64,000 nucleotides of DNA, from NCBI GenBank assembly GCA_900315015.1, contig OMXJ01000002.1, positions 1 through 64,000 of the forward strand, written 5' to 3'. Source of the DNA: an uncultured Eubacteriales bacterium (GTDB lineage Bacteria; Bacillota; Clostridia; Lachnospirales; Lachnospiraceae). Numbering within the stretch: the stretch's first letter is position 1; the number at the start of each line of letters is the position of its first letter. A program made the translations under genes and the position numbers. Under the pieces are notes generated by a model. It saw only the letters and a program-made list of their open reading frames with translations. It did not search any database and was not told the DNA's origin. Shown piece after piece: positions 1-8,372 of the stretch.

Positions 1-3000
1 TCTGTGTTTGTAAGTGCTGTTCCGTCATACACCTTGGAAGCTGTAGCAGATGTAAGTGTCACACTACGCTTTCCTATTGACACTTCAACATAATTGGCAA
101 CTGTATCATTATGATTTTCATCAGCTTTTACCTTATACCATACATAGTAGGTTCCGGCATTGGTCTTTGTCGGGATGGATGTGGTATAAAGGGATTCATC
201 CGTCGGTGCAGTGTTCTCGGTGGTTACGGCATAGTACAGCGTGCCGCCCGTGGCTTCGCCTGCGGTCACAAGCGACTGTGCAGAGCCAGTATAGGTCAGC
301 GTCTTTGCTTCAGGTGCTTTTGTTACAACTGATGCTTCCTTTGCCGCATAAGTATATGTGTAAGTTGTTGCTTCTGTGATTGCCGTGTCCGCGCTAGGTG
401 TCACATCCCAGCTTCCCGCCTTGTAGGTGTTGTTCGGCTTGCTGCCGACTGCCGGAATCTGGTTTTCCGCCAGTTTCAGCTCAGCTCCCCCATAACCGTT
501 CAAAGTCACTGTCTTGTCGGCAGTCGTCTCATCATCCCACGAACCATTAACTACCTTGAAGGTCACGGTATAACTGGTTCCCAGACAGAGCTGTTCATCC
601 GCATTTTTAAATACGGAATAATCATTATTATCGCTGCTGAATTTACTTGCGTCATTATTGGAAACGGTGCTACTGCTTGTAAATACGCCAGGGTTATACA
701 TGATAATGCCAATTTGCGCTCCGTCGCTTAAAGCTCCCGTAATCGAGATTTTAGCGCCATCCCATAACCACACATTGTTATCTGTACCATCACTTTTCTT
801 ATTGTCTGTAATCGAAACATTTCCCGATATTTCAAATGTGCCAGTCGAGCCTGGGCTATTAACACCGCCACCGAAGTTTTTGGCAACGTTTCCGGTAATG
901 GAACCGCCTAACAGTTGAAGAGTTGTATTTTGACCCGCACAGAAAACACCTCCTCCAGCGTTTACAGCCATATTATTGCTTATTGTTCCGCCCGTCATTT
1001 TAAATGTACCATTCTCAAGCTCAACGCCGCCGCCATTTCCCCAGCAGGAATTCGCGATGATTGCAGCATTGTCTGACATATTAAGCGTTCCGGGTTCAAT
1101 CCAGATACCGGTACGCTCATGTCCGATAATCGTTCCCCCCTTAAAATTCAATGTGCCTTGATTTCCAAGAGACACGCCATATACGTCGCCTGTAATATAA
1201 CCACCAGTAAAGGAAGCAGTGCCGTCACTTTTGCCTATATCCGTTGCCCTTCCCGCTCCACCGGTAGCAGGCTTGTATCTGTGAACAACATCCGCATTAC
1301 TGTCTATGATGGTTAGGTCTCCACCCATAACGTCGAAAACGCCTTGATTACGCGCGCCTTTATCTCCTGAAACATATTTTCTGATTATTCCGAATCCATT
1401 CAGATCCAGTGTTTTTGTATTATTGACAGTTATGGTCGAATTAAGATTCGCGTCCGCATACAGCTTCAACGTGCTGCCTTCCGTCCAATTATTGAGTGCA
1501 GCGGAAAGGTCCGCATACTCTGTGGTGACGCCACCACTGGTCGTCACGGATGCAACGATATTGCTCCACTGTGCATAGAGCGTGGTATTAGCAGTAATGT
1601 TAAAGGTTTGGTCTGCTGCATAGGCTGTTCCGGATCCGTCCGCCATGGTGTTCCATCCATCGAACACAAGCCCTGTTTTAACGAGACTGTTTGTATTTCC
1701 GGGCACTGTAATAACGCTTCCGGAAGCATAGCCTGTAGTCTCTGCCGGAACATTACCGTCTGTCGCACCATTGCCATCATAGGTCAGAGTGACGATGGGT
1801 GAACCAAGGAACAACTGTCCATCTGCGTTCTTGCCTACTGCATAATCTTGACTGTTGCTAAAAAAGGCTCCCTCTATGTTGAAGGAAGTATCGGAAGAGT
1901 TTGTAAATACACCTGAGGCATATCCCGAAGTGCCTGTAGCAGGTTTTATTGTAATGCCGATGGAGGCTTCGTTAGTAAGCTCTCCAACTACGTTAATCTT
2001 CTTTCCGCTCCATAAATATACGTCGCCCCCAACATTATCCTTTATAATGGGATTCCCTGAAATATTAAGGGTGCTCGCGCCGCTTCGGAATACAATGCCG
2101 CCGCTCTCACTACATCCATCCGGATTGCCAAGCGCAATATTATTTGTTATTTTACCGCCGCTTATGGTCGCGATTCCGCTGCCTCCCATGCACACGGCGC
2201 CGCCCTGGTTTGTCGCAGTATTGTAGCTGATTTCTCCGCCCTTCATGATGAAGCCGTCTCCGCCGCCTCTAGTATCAACGGCGCCATGCAAGGATACGTT
2301 TCCGATCATTTTTCCGCCGGTCATCTCAAAGCGTGATGCCTGAACGCTTACTGCGCCGCCGAAAGCATAATTAGCAGCATAATTTCCGATCATCGTACCG
2401 CCGTGCATATTAAAGATTCCACCATCTTTTACCAAAACACATGCGCCGGTTAAATCATAAGCATAAGCACCTGTGAGATAGCCCCCTTCAAACGTCTTTA
2501 CGTTTTCACCGGTGGCATTGTCATCTACCACGGCAAGTCCATTGCCGTTAAGGGTATATTTGTGTACTCCTGTCCCTTCATCATACAGGCTCAGCGTGAC
2601 TCCTGCCCCTACCTCCATCATCCTGTGATTACCGGTTGACTTAATCGCGTGCCCGTTCAGGCAAAGATTCGTTGTGCCCGCTGGGACGTTCCAGGTACTG
2701 CTGATGGTCACGTCATTTGCCAGATAATAGTTTCCCGCCTCGTTGGGCATACTGTTCGTAGCAGTCCATGCGGTGAAGGTAATGTCGTTGTGGGTATGAG
2801 CGGCAGGTTCAACTGCGCCGCCAATGCTCTCGACCTTGTAGCCGCCGCTTTCCTTCTCGTTTATGGATTTCCAGTGTGCTTCGTTCGAGATACCGGTTGT
2901 AATGTCTACGGTCTGATTGCCGTTGCCGTTGAAGATTATGCCATTAACAGCTGCGGGAAGCACAGCGGTATAGACCTGCTGGCCGTACTCGTTGACACTG

Positions 3001-3908
3001 CTCTTATCCATTGCAACACCGGGCCACTCTGCGCCGTTGTCCCAATAGTAGACATGTATGTCACCCCAGCCAAGTGCATCAGTGAAGAAAATCGTATATT
3101 CTGTTACGGCCGCCGCATTCACCGTCACATCGCAGGTCGCGCTCTTGCTACTGTCCGCGTTGCTGGTGCAGGTGACGGTAGCACTGCCCGCTGATACGCC
3201 CTTGGCGTAGACGGTCAGGGTTTCGGTGGCATCCGCACCAACCTCGGTAGTGCAGTCCGCATCGGTATACAGCTTTACAGCACCCGCATTCGTTCCGCCA
3301 ACACTCCACTTCACGGTCTTGTCCGTTGCCTCATCCGGACTAACCGTTGCTGTCAGTGTTTCTGTATCTCCTACAGTCATTGTAGCAGAAGTCTTGTTAA
3401 GTTCTACTCCTGTGACATTAACAACTGATGGAGTTTCCTCATTTACTGTAACGACAAATACAATAGATGTAACACGTACAGTCACTTCTCCGCTAAGTGT
3501 TACTTCATTTGACTCACCAGTCCATGTAAGTGAATTACCATTATCGGTCCAACCAGTGGAAAGATCATATAACGTCTGTTTTTCATCGTATTTTATTTCG
3601 ATGCTGCTAAACTTGCCATTACTTATAGAAAAGTTAGCTACATAGGTGTCCTCTACATAAACTAAGTTTTCATTAAGATTCTTCCAAAATGCAGCTCCCG
3701 AAGCAGTTATCCCATTTTCGTCAGTATGGCTTCCTCCTGTTTCATCTTTACTAAATAAGCCATCCCAATTGCTTGAATCCCATGTAATAGTTTTGTTAGC
3801 TGCCGCATACGCCGTCAGCCCCATCCCCGGCATCAGTCCGATGACCATCGCCAGAGTGAGCAAAAAGCTCAGCAGCTTCCTTCCTAATTTTTTTCGTTTG
3901 TTCTTCAT
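1..3908 (-). CDS. Large secreted surface protein with Big_2, CBM26 and Listeria-Bacteroides repeat domains (3' end outside window)
   Basis: One open frame runs from ATG at 3908 off the left edge, about 1,302 codons with no stop, so the C terminus is missing. AAGGAGG at 3917-3923 fixes the start. Residues 1-36 form a Lys/Arg-rich signal peptide ending AYAAA. About 160-265 reads as a Big_2 Ig-like domain (VTGVELNKTSATMTVGDTE). About 270-340 looks like a CBM26 starch-binding module (YYWDNGAEWPG, later FNGNGNQTVD). Two stretches rich in GG-x-I/M-x-N turns (about 390-700 and 790-1090) suggest right-handed beta-helix repeats. A Listeria-Bacteroides (Flg_new) repeat lies at about 700-780, with FDGWNTMADGSGT. 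The visible end resembles MBG-like repeats (KVYDGTALTNT). Probable role is adhesion or glycan binding at the cell surface. The anchor is not visible. Codons look more GC-rich than in neighbours, which may mean acquisition by transfer. Confidence 0.85.
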   Translation of the reverse strand, partial: MKNKRKKLGRKLLSFLLTLAMVIGLMPGMGLTAYAAANKTITWDSSNWDGLFSKDETGGSHTDENGITASGAAFWKNLNENLVYVEDTYVANFSISNGKFSSIEIKYDEKQTLYDLSTGWTDNGNSLTWTGESNEVTLSGEVTVRVTSIVFVVTVNEETPSVVNVTGVELNKTSATMTVGDTETLTATVSPDEATDKTVKWSVGGTNAGAVKLYTDADCTTEVGADATETLTVYAKGVSAGSATVTCTSNADSSKSATCDVTVNAAAVTEYTIFFTDALGWGDIHVYYWDNGAEWPGVAMDKSSVNEYGQQVYTAVLPAAVNGIIFNGNGNQTVDITTGISNEAHWKSINEKESGGYKVESIGGAVEPAAHTHNDITFTAWTATNSMPNEAGNYYLANDVTISSTWNVPAGTTNLCLNGHAIKSTGNHRMMEVGAGVTLSLYDEGTGVHKYTLNGNGLAVVDDNATGENVKTFEGGYLTGAYAYDLTGACVLVKDGGIFNMHGGTMIGNYAANYAFGGAVSVQASRFEMTGGKMIGNVSLHGAVDTRGGGDGFIMKGGEISYNTATNQGGAVCMGGSGIATISGGKITNNIALGNPDGCSESGGIVFRSGASTLNISGNPIIKDNVGGDVYLWSGKKINVVGELTNEASIGITIKPATGTSGYASGVFTNSSDTSFNIEGAFFSNSQDYAVGKNADGQLFLGSPIVTLTYDGNGATDGNVPAETTGYASGSVITVPGNTNSLVKTGLVFDGWNTMADGSGTAYAADQTFNITANTTLYAQWSNIVASVTTSGGVTTEYADLSAALNNWTEGSTLKLYADANLNSTITVNNTKTLDLNGFGIIRKYVSGDKGARNQGVFDVMGGDLTIIDSNADVVHRYKPATGGAGRATDIGKSDGTASFTGGYITGDVYGVSLGNQGTLNFKGGTIIGHERTGIWIEPGTLNMSDNAAIIANSCWGNGGGVELENGTFKMTGGTISNNMAVNAGGGVFCAGQNTTLQLLGGSITGNVAKNFGGGVNSPGSTGTFEISGNVSITDNKKSDGTDNNVWLWDGAKISITGALSDGAQIGIIMYNPGVFTSSSTVSNNDASKFSSDNNDYSVFKNADEQLCLGTSYTVTFKVVNGSWDDETTADKTVTLNGYGGAELKLAENQIPAVGSKPNNTYKAGSWDVTPSADTAITEATTYTYTYAAKEASVVTKAPEAKTLTYTGSAQSLVTAGEATGGTLYYAVTTENTAPTDESLYTTSIPTKTNAGTYYVWYKVKADENHNDTVANYVEVSIGKRSVTLTSATASKVYDGTALTNT

Positions 3909-4023
3909 TTAAAATTCCTCCTTGAGATTATTTTTTTATTAATAAAACTGCCTTACATGACAGGGTATAGCACCCGCTTTTATAATATCAAAACTATTCT
4001 TCTAGGACTCCTTGAAAGTTTTA

Positions 4024-5172
4024 TTAGCGGTTACGTATTTCAAGCACCTTTTGTCCTATTTTGTTAAGATGCTCATGCGCTAATTGACATCTGTATTCTT
4101 CAAAAAGCTCTTTATCACTCACAAGGGCTATCAGCTTCAAAGCCTCCTGATAATCCTCTTCAAGACCTGTCTGTGAGTACCTTTCAAAGGCCTTTTGAGC
4201 ACTGCTTACAGTAATCTCAAGATGCTTACCTTCAAGCTTTGCAAGAAGCGCATCCTTTACGGTACTGTCCTTTAATAAGTCTACCTTTTTAGCAGCCCAT
4301 CTGTAATAGCCCTCTGTTCCTTTTCTCAGGTATTTATCAACAGCTTCTTTTGCCTTATTCTCAGTGTTTATAAGCTTTTCAACATAAGAAACTAATTTAT
4401 CGGTCCAGACCCTATACCCCTCAAAGCTGATATGCACATAACCATCACTGCAGTATTTTGCCGCAAGACCGCCTTCTGCATCCTTCATCTGCGATGTTAC
4501 GTCGATATAGTACATATCCTTATTTTCTGCGCAGTACTGCTCCATTATTGAATTATATTCATCTATGCTGGCATCACTGAAATACTTTTTCTCATTTTCA
4601 TAGGTACTTTTTGTTGCATAGGTCATGCTTTCTACGAAAATCACTACTTCAGGATTTTCTTCCCTTATGCCCTTAAGATATTCCTTATACTTTTCGCTTG
4701 TTTTTTTAGCGCCCATGTATATGTCGTTAGTGCCCATATTAACAAATACTCTTTTTACACCGCTTAGCTTTATGAGGTTTTTAGCCATGTCGGTAACCTC
4801 GGTTCCATCCGGCGCTGTATAGGTTATCTGGCCCGAAGGGCGGGTATCATTATAAAAGGAATAACAGCCCACTACAAGCATTGTAGGATTTCCTAAAAAT
4901 CCCTTTCCCTGCCTGTTAAAGTACATTCTTTGGCCTATTCCTATGCTGCTTCCTATAAATGCAGATTCTCCTATATATTCATTTACATCTATGCCTTTTT
5001 TATTTTTCTCATCTTCCAAACTGCTTTCTTCACTCTTCTCAGTTTCTGATGACACAGACTCACTCGCAGTTGAATTCGCCCTGCTTTCCTTAGCCTTAAT
5101 TTCGCCTGCTGTAACATTCGCTAAAAGCATTGAAGTAAGCGCTAAAGTGACAACAATTTTTCTTAGTTTCAT
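4024..5172 (-). CDS. Secreted SGNH/GDSL-type hydrolase
   Basis: 382 residues. Residues 1-25 are a signal peptide or membrane anchor, followed by a Ser/Glu/Lys-rich linker to about residue 65. The SGNH blocks are readable: block I FIGSSIGIG (72-80, candidate nucleophile Ser, with GSS replacing GDS), block III GTND (147-150), and block V with Asp243 and His247 in DGYVH. The family covers lipases, esterases and deacylases acting on lipids or cell-wall and glycan acyl groups; the substrate cannot be told here. A C-terminal helical tail of about 120 residues follows the fold. The gene has its own consensus promoter and lies upstream of the surface-protein gene on the same strand. The distance to that gene (115 nt) is compatible with partial read-through. 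Confidence 0.8.
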   Translation of the reverse strand: MKLRKIVVTLALTSMLLANVTAGEIKAKESRANSTASESVSSETEKSEESSLEDEKNKKGIDVNEYIGESAFIGSSIGIGQRMYFNRQGKGFLGNPTMLVVGCYSFYNDTRPSGQITYTAPDGTEVTDMAKNLIKLSGVKRVFVNMGTNDIYMGAKKTSEKYKEYLKGIREENPEVVIFVESMTYATKSTYENEKKYFSDASIDEYNSIMEQYCAENKDMYYIDVTSQMKDAEGGLAAKYCSDGYVHISFEGYRVWTDKLVSYVEKLINTENKAKEAVDKYLRKGTEGYYRWAAKKVDLLKDSTVKDALLAKLEGKHLEITVSSAQKAFERYSQTGLEEDYQEALKLIALVSDKELFEEYRCQLAHEHLNKIGQKVLEIRNR

Positions 5173-5204
5173 CTTACTATCTGCCTCTGTTTTTTTATTA
5201 TCTG

Positions 5205-5233
5205 ATTATACCACAATCATTTCAAACTGTCAA
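5205..5233 (-). promoter_or_regulatory. Promoter of the SGNH hydrolase gene
   Basis: On the minus strand TTGACA (5228-5233) and TATAAT (5205-5210) are separated by exactly 17 bp, a perfect sigma-A type promoter about 30 nt upstream of the ATG at 5172. Confidence 0.85.
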
Positions 5234-5293
5234 AGGTTATATTTTTTTTACTTTTATTTTACTATCTCTTTGTTGCAAAGCATAAAATATATC

Positions 5294-5322
5294 TTGATTT
5301 ACTTTTATTTATAATTTATAAT
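5294..5322 (+). promoter_or_regulatory. Promoter of the DUF6935 gene
   Basis: TTGATT (5294-5299), a 17-bp spacer and TATAAT (5317-5322). It diverges from the SGNH promoter and leaves a leader of about 60 nt before the ATG at 5392. Confidence 0.75.
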
Positions 5323-5391
5323 AGTATTGTTTCATTTGTATTATTTTAGAAAAATAATTATTATAAAACATATCATTAAGGAGGATTGGAA

Positions 5392-5964
5392 ATGAGTATT
5401 TTTGATAATCTTAAGAAACCAGCTCCAGCAGCAGATGCCGCTCCAGCTAGTAGCACTTACGTTAAAGAGGAAGGTCCAAAGACCTTTACCTTCAGTGCAC
5501 TTCCAGAAAGCCTAGCTCAGTTACAGGCTCTTCCTGAAGCATCCTTAGATTCACCTTTTAAGACAGCAGCTCTTACAGTTCTTGCTCTTTGCGCATATGC
5601 TGCTGCACCTGAAATCGGTATTGAAATGATCAACTATCTTATGGGACCAGAAGAGCTTTCAACTTACGATAAGTCCTTCTTAAAGGATCGTTTTATGGGA
5701 AATAAATATTATAAGCCATTTTCTTATTTTGCCGGAACTTCACCTGAAAATGATTATACTCCTTCCGAACCATTTACAATTACAATTAAAACAGGTCCTT
5801 ATTCCTACCAGGAAGATAATTACGCAGTCATGAAGCTTAAGTCTAGCGGTGCTGATTCAGAAAGAGATGTTAAGTGCAGACGCAAGGGCAATCAGTGGTT
5901 CCTTCACTCACAGCAACTCCTTCCTGACATCCGCATTCCTAAGTCACAGGATAAGTGGGCTTAA
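5392..5964 (+). CDS. DUF6935 family protein
   Basis: 190 residues starting at ATG 5392. AAGGAGG at 5378-5384 sits 7 nt upstream; an in-frame TTG at 5386 touches the ribosome site and is rejected. The protein begins with a short Ala/Pro-rich segment (about 1-35). A compact domain follows with the pattern LPES-x-AQLQALPEA, a hydrophobic helix ALTVLALCAYAA, FLKDRFMG, SYFAG-x-SPENDYTP and KCRRKGNQWFLH. I recall this pattern from DUF6935 proteins, which have no known function. There is no signal peptide or obvious catalytic site. It is a single-gene unit closed by a strong hairpin at 5996-6028. Confidence 0.75.
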   Translation: MSIFDNLKKPAPAADAAPASSTYVKEEGPKTFTFSALPESLAQLQALPEASLDSPFKTAALTVLALCAYAAAPEIGIEMINYLMGPEELSTYDKSFLKDRFMGNKYYKPFSYFAGTSPENDYTPSEPFTITIKTGPYSYQEDNYAVMKLKSSGADSERDVKCRRKGNQWFLHSQQLLPDIRIPKSQDKWA

Positions 5965-5995
5965 TTTAAACAATGGCATTTAAGATTAAACATCA

Positions 5996-6028
5996 AAAAG
6001 AGGCTACGCTGCTTGCATAGCCTCTTTT
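5996..6028. terminator. Bidirectional terminator between DUF6935 gene and dapL
   Basis: AAAAGAGGCTA and TAGCCTCTTTT are exact inverted repeats of 11 bp around an 11-nt loop. A-tract and T-tract on either side allow use from both directions, matching two convergent genes. Confidence 0.8.
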
Positions 6029-6048
6029 ATTTCTATTTACTAAATTTT

Positions 6049-6128
6049 CTGTAATTCTCTTTACTTGCCGGTAATTCTCTTTACTGTCCTGTAGTTTTCT
6101 TTACTGTCCTGTAATTCTCTTTACTGCA
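6049..6128 (-). repeat. 20-bp tandem repeat covering the 3' end of dapL
   Basis: Four near-identical 20-bp units start at 6049, 6069, 6089 and 6109, each containing TAATTCTCTTTACT or a one-to-two-base variant. The repeat includes the last codons and stop of dapL (stop at 6101-6103). Two copies lie beyond the stop, so the gene end looks tandemly duplicated. Confidence 0.85.
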
Positions 6129-7315
6129 GTTTCTGTGTTTTCCTTGCTTCCAAAGGCAGTAAGTCTAAAATACCCTTCGCCGTGTGGTCCAAAGCCTACT
6201 CCTGGAGTTCCTACTATATTCTTTTCCTCTAAGAGATAATCAAAGAATTCCCATGACTTCATGTTATCAGGTGTCTTGAGCCAGATATATGGAGCATTCT
6301 TTCCTCCAAAGACTGTATATCCCGCCTTAGCAAGACCATCACTTATTATCTTTGCATTATCAAGATAATACTTAACCTGCTCTTTAGTCTCCTTCTTTCC
6401 TTCCTCTGAATAAACAGCCTCTCCTGCTCTTTGTATGATATATGGCGCACCGTTGAACTTTGTTCCGTGTCTCCTTGCCCAGAGCTGATTTAGAGATACT
6501 CCATCATAGGTAAGAGTCTTTGGAACTACTGTAAAGCCAAGTCTTGTTCCTGTAAAGCCTGCATTCTTTGAAAAGCTTCTTAGCTCTATCGCACACTTTT
6601 TAGCACCCTCGCATTCATATATTGAATGAGGAATGTTTTCTTCTGTGATATAAGCCTCATAAGCTGCATCATATATAATAAGTGCCTTCTTTTCAATGGC
6701 AAAATCTACCCATTTCTGAAGCTCATCCTTTGTAATTGTGCCTCCTGTAGGATTGTTTGGGAAGCATAAATAAATGATGTCTGGAACTTCCTCTGGAATA
6801 ACTGGAAGAAAGCCTGTTTCTGCTGTACATGGCATATATACAACTCCGTCAAAGCCTTCCTTTTCTGGATTATACTCTCCTGTTCTTCCGCCCATTACGT
6901 TTGAATCAACATAAACAGGATAAACAGGATCGCAGACTGCTATTTTGTTATTGTCTCCAAAGATGTCTGAAATATTTCCTGAATCGCTCTTTGCACCATC
7001 CGATACAAATACTTCATCAATTTCAATATCACATCCTCTTGCCTTATAGTCATTTGCTACTATTGCACTTCTCAAAAATTCATATCCAAGATCAGGTGCA
7101 TAACCGCGGAATGAACCAGCATGAGCCATTTCCTCTGTTGCTTTATTTATTGCCTTTATTACTGCAGGGCAAAGTGGAAGTGTAACATCTCCTATTCCAA
7201 GGCTTATTACTCTTTTATCTGGATTTGCCTCTTTATATTCTCTTACCTTTTTTCCTATTGTTGAAAAAAGATAGCTGCCCTGTAATCTAAGATAGTTTTT
7301 ATTTGGTGTAAACAT
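6101..7315 (-). CDS. dapL: LL-diaminopimelate aminotransferase
   Basis: 404 residues, the usual length for DapL. The PLP enzyme converts tetrahydrodipicolinate to LL-diaminopimelate in one step for lysine and peptidoglycan synthesis, in the cytoplasm. Readable motifs are SLGIGDVTLPL near residue 38, FPNNPTG (185-191), YDAAYEAY (215-222, with Asp216 expected to contact the PLP ring) and SFSKNAGFTGTRLG, with Lys250 as the Schiff-base lysine. The ATG at 7315 has an AAAGGAGG site just upstream. It follows dapF by 49 nt on the same strand, so the last steps of the pathway are co-located. The 3' end carries the 20-bp tandem duplication. Confidence 0.95.
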   Translation of the reverse strand: MFTPNKNYLRLQGSYLFSTIGKKVREYKEANPDKRVISLGIGDVTLPLCPAVIKAINKATEEMAHAGSFRGYAPDLGYEFLRSAIVANDYKARGCDIEIDEVFVSDGAKSDSGNISDIFGDNNKIAVCDPVYPVYVDSNVMGGRTGEYNPEKEGFDGVVYMPCTAETGFLPVIPEEVPDIIYLCFPNNPTGGTITKDELQKWVDFAIEKKALIIYDAAYEAYITEENIPHSIYECEGAKKCAIELRSFSKNAGFTGTRLGFTVVPKTLTYDGVSLNQLWARRHGTKFNGAPYIIQRAGEAVYSEEGKKETKEQVKYYLDNAKIISDGLAKAGYTVFGGKNAPYIWLKTPDNMKSWEFFDYLLEEKNIVGTPGVGFGPHGEGYFRLTAFGSKENTETAVKRITGQ

Positions 7316-7364
7316 TATTTGCCTCCTTTTTTTCTCAAAATTACAATTACATTTTCCTAGCTAA

Positions 7365-8258
7365 TTAATAAAAATACTCACCCTCGCATACTGTCTCTGC
7401 CGGGCCTGTCATATAAACATCTCTGGTTTCTTCATCGTATTCAATAACAACATCTCCTCCGAGCATATGTACTGTTACAGGAGATTTGGCCATTTTATTT
7501 ACTATGGTCGAAACAGCAGTTGCACAGGCTCCGGTTCCGCAGGCGTATGTTTCACCCGAACCTCTCTCCCATACTCTCATATTTACCTCATGCTCATTTA
7601 AGACATGGGCAAATTCTGTATTTACTCTTTCCGGGTATATTTCTAGAAATTCAGAAACCTTTCCGTATTTTTCTACTTCAAATTCAGCAGTATCTTCAAC
7701 ATAGGTAACGGTATGAGGATTTCCCATTGAAAGCACTGTAAATTCAAAATCTCTATCTAAGAGTGAAACTTTTACATTATTATTAGCCTTTACATAGTTT
7801 TCACTCTCCGATATTTCTGCTGAGATATTATTATAATCTATGGCTTCCTTCTTAAAAGGAATTTCAGATGTCTTAAATATGGCCTTTCCCATATATACCC
7901 TTACGGTTTCTACCTTATTCGTATCTTTATTCACGAATAATTTGAGCTTTTTTACACCTGATAGAGTGTCTACATTTATTTCTGTCTTATTACCGCACAT
8001 TCCATGGTCATATATGTATTTTCCAACACATCTTATACCATTTCCGCACATTTTTCCTTCACTTCCATCTGCATTGAAAATATGCATCATGAAGGGTGCA
8101 TTTTCTGATGGTGTTATTAAAATAAGTCCATCTGAACCTATTCCCTTTCTTACATCAGATACCTTTATTGCAACTGCCGAAGGGTCTTCTACCTTCTCCT
8201 CAAAGCAGTTTACATATATATAATCATTTCCGCAGCCTTGCATTTTAGTATATTTCAT
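7365..8258 (-). CDS. dapF: Diaminopimelate epimerase
   Basis: 297 residues. It interconverts LL- and meso-diaminopimelate using two cysteines as acid and base. Cys71 lies in KMCGNGIRC and Cys240 in YACGTGAC; the family signatures surround both. It lacks a cofactor. It lies downstream of purF and upstream of dapL on the same strand, so dapF-dapL is a likely operon making meso-diaminopimelate. Its ribosome site is repeated three times in tandem (8259-8294). The start is fixed by MKYTKMQGCGNDY, the conserved N-terminal end of the family. Confidence 0.95.
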   Translation of the reverse strand: MKYTKMQGCGNDYIYVNCFEEKVEDPSAVAIKVSDVRKGIGSDGLILITPSENAPFMMHIFNADGSEGKMCGNGIRCVGKYIYDHGMCGNKTEINVDTLSGVKKLKLFVNKDTNKVETVRVYMGKAIFKTSEIPFKKEAIDYNNISAEISESENYVKANNNVKVSLLDRDFEFTVLSMGNPHTVTYVEDTAEFEVEKYGKVSEFLEIYPERVNTEFAHVLNEHEVNMRVWERGSGETYACGTGACATAVSTIVNKMAKSPVTVHMLGGDVVIEYDEETRDVYMTGPAETVCEGEYFY

Positions 8259-8294
8259 AAAGCCTCCTTTAAAGCCTCCTTTAAAGCCTTCTTT
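8259..8294 (-). repeat. Three tandem ribosome-binding-site units before dapF
   Basis: The minus strand carries AAAGGAGGCTTT twice exactly and once with one change (12-bp period) directly before the dapF ATG. Only the copy next to the ATG has good start spacing; the others are spare Shine-Dalgarno copies. Confidence 0.8.
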
Positions 8295-8337
8295 TAGACT
8301 TTTTTAAACGTACTCATAGTTACAAAATCAAAAACGC

Positions 8338-8372
8338 AAACATATAAAACTTATAATTTCTTTTATATGTTT
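8338..8372 (-). terminator. AT-rich hairpin at the 3' end of purF
   Basis: AAACATATAAAA (8338-8349) and TTTTATATGTTT (8361-8372) are 12-bp perfect arms overlapping the last codons of purF. On the minus strand a GCGTTTTTG stretch follows. The low-GC stem makes it a weak terminator, so read-through into dapF is plausible. Confidence 0.45.

Noticed and set aside
1544-1780. Open frame on the minus strand within the surface-protein gene
   Set aside because: It lies in another frame of the same continuous surface-protein coding region and has no ribosome site.
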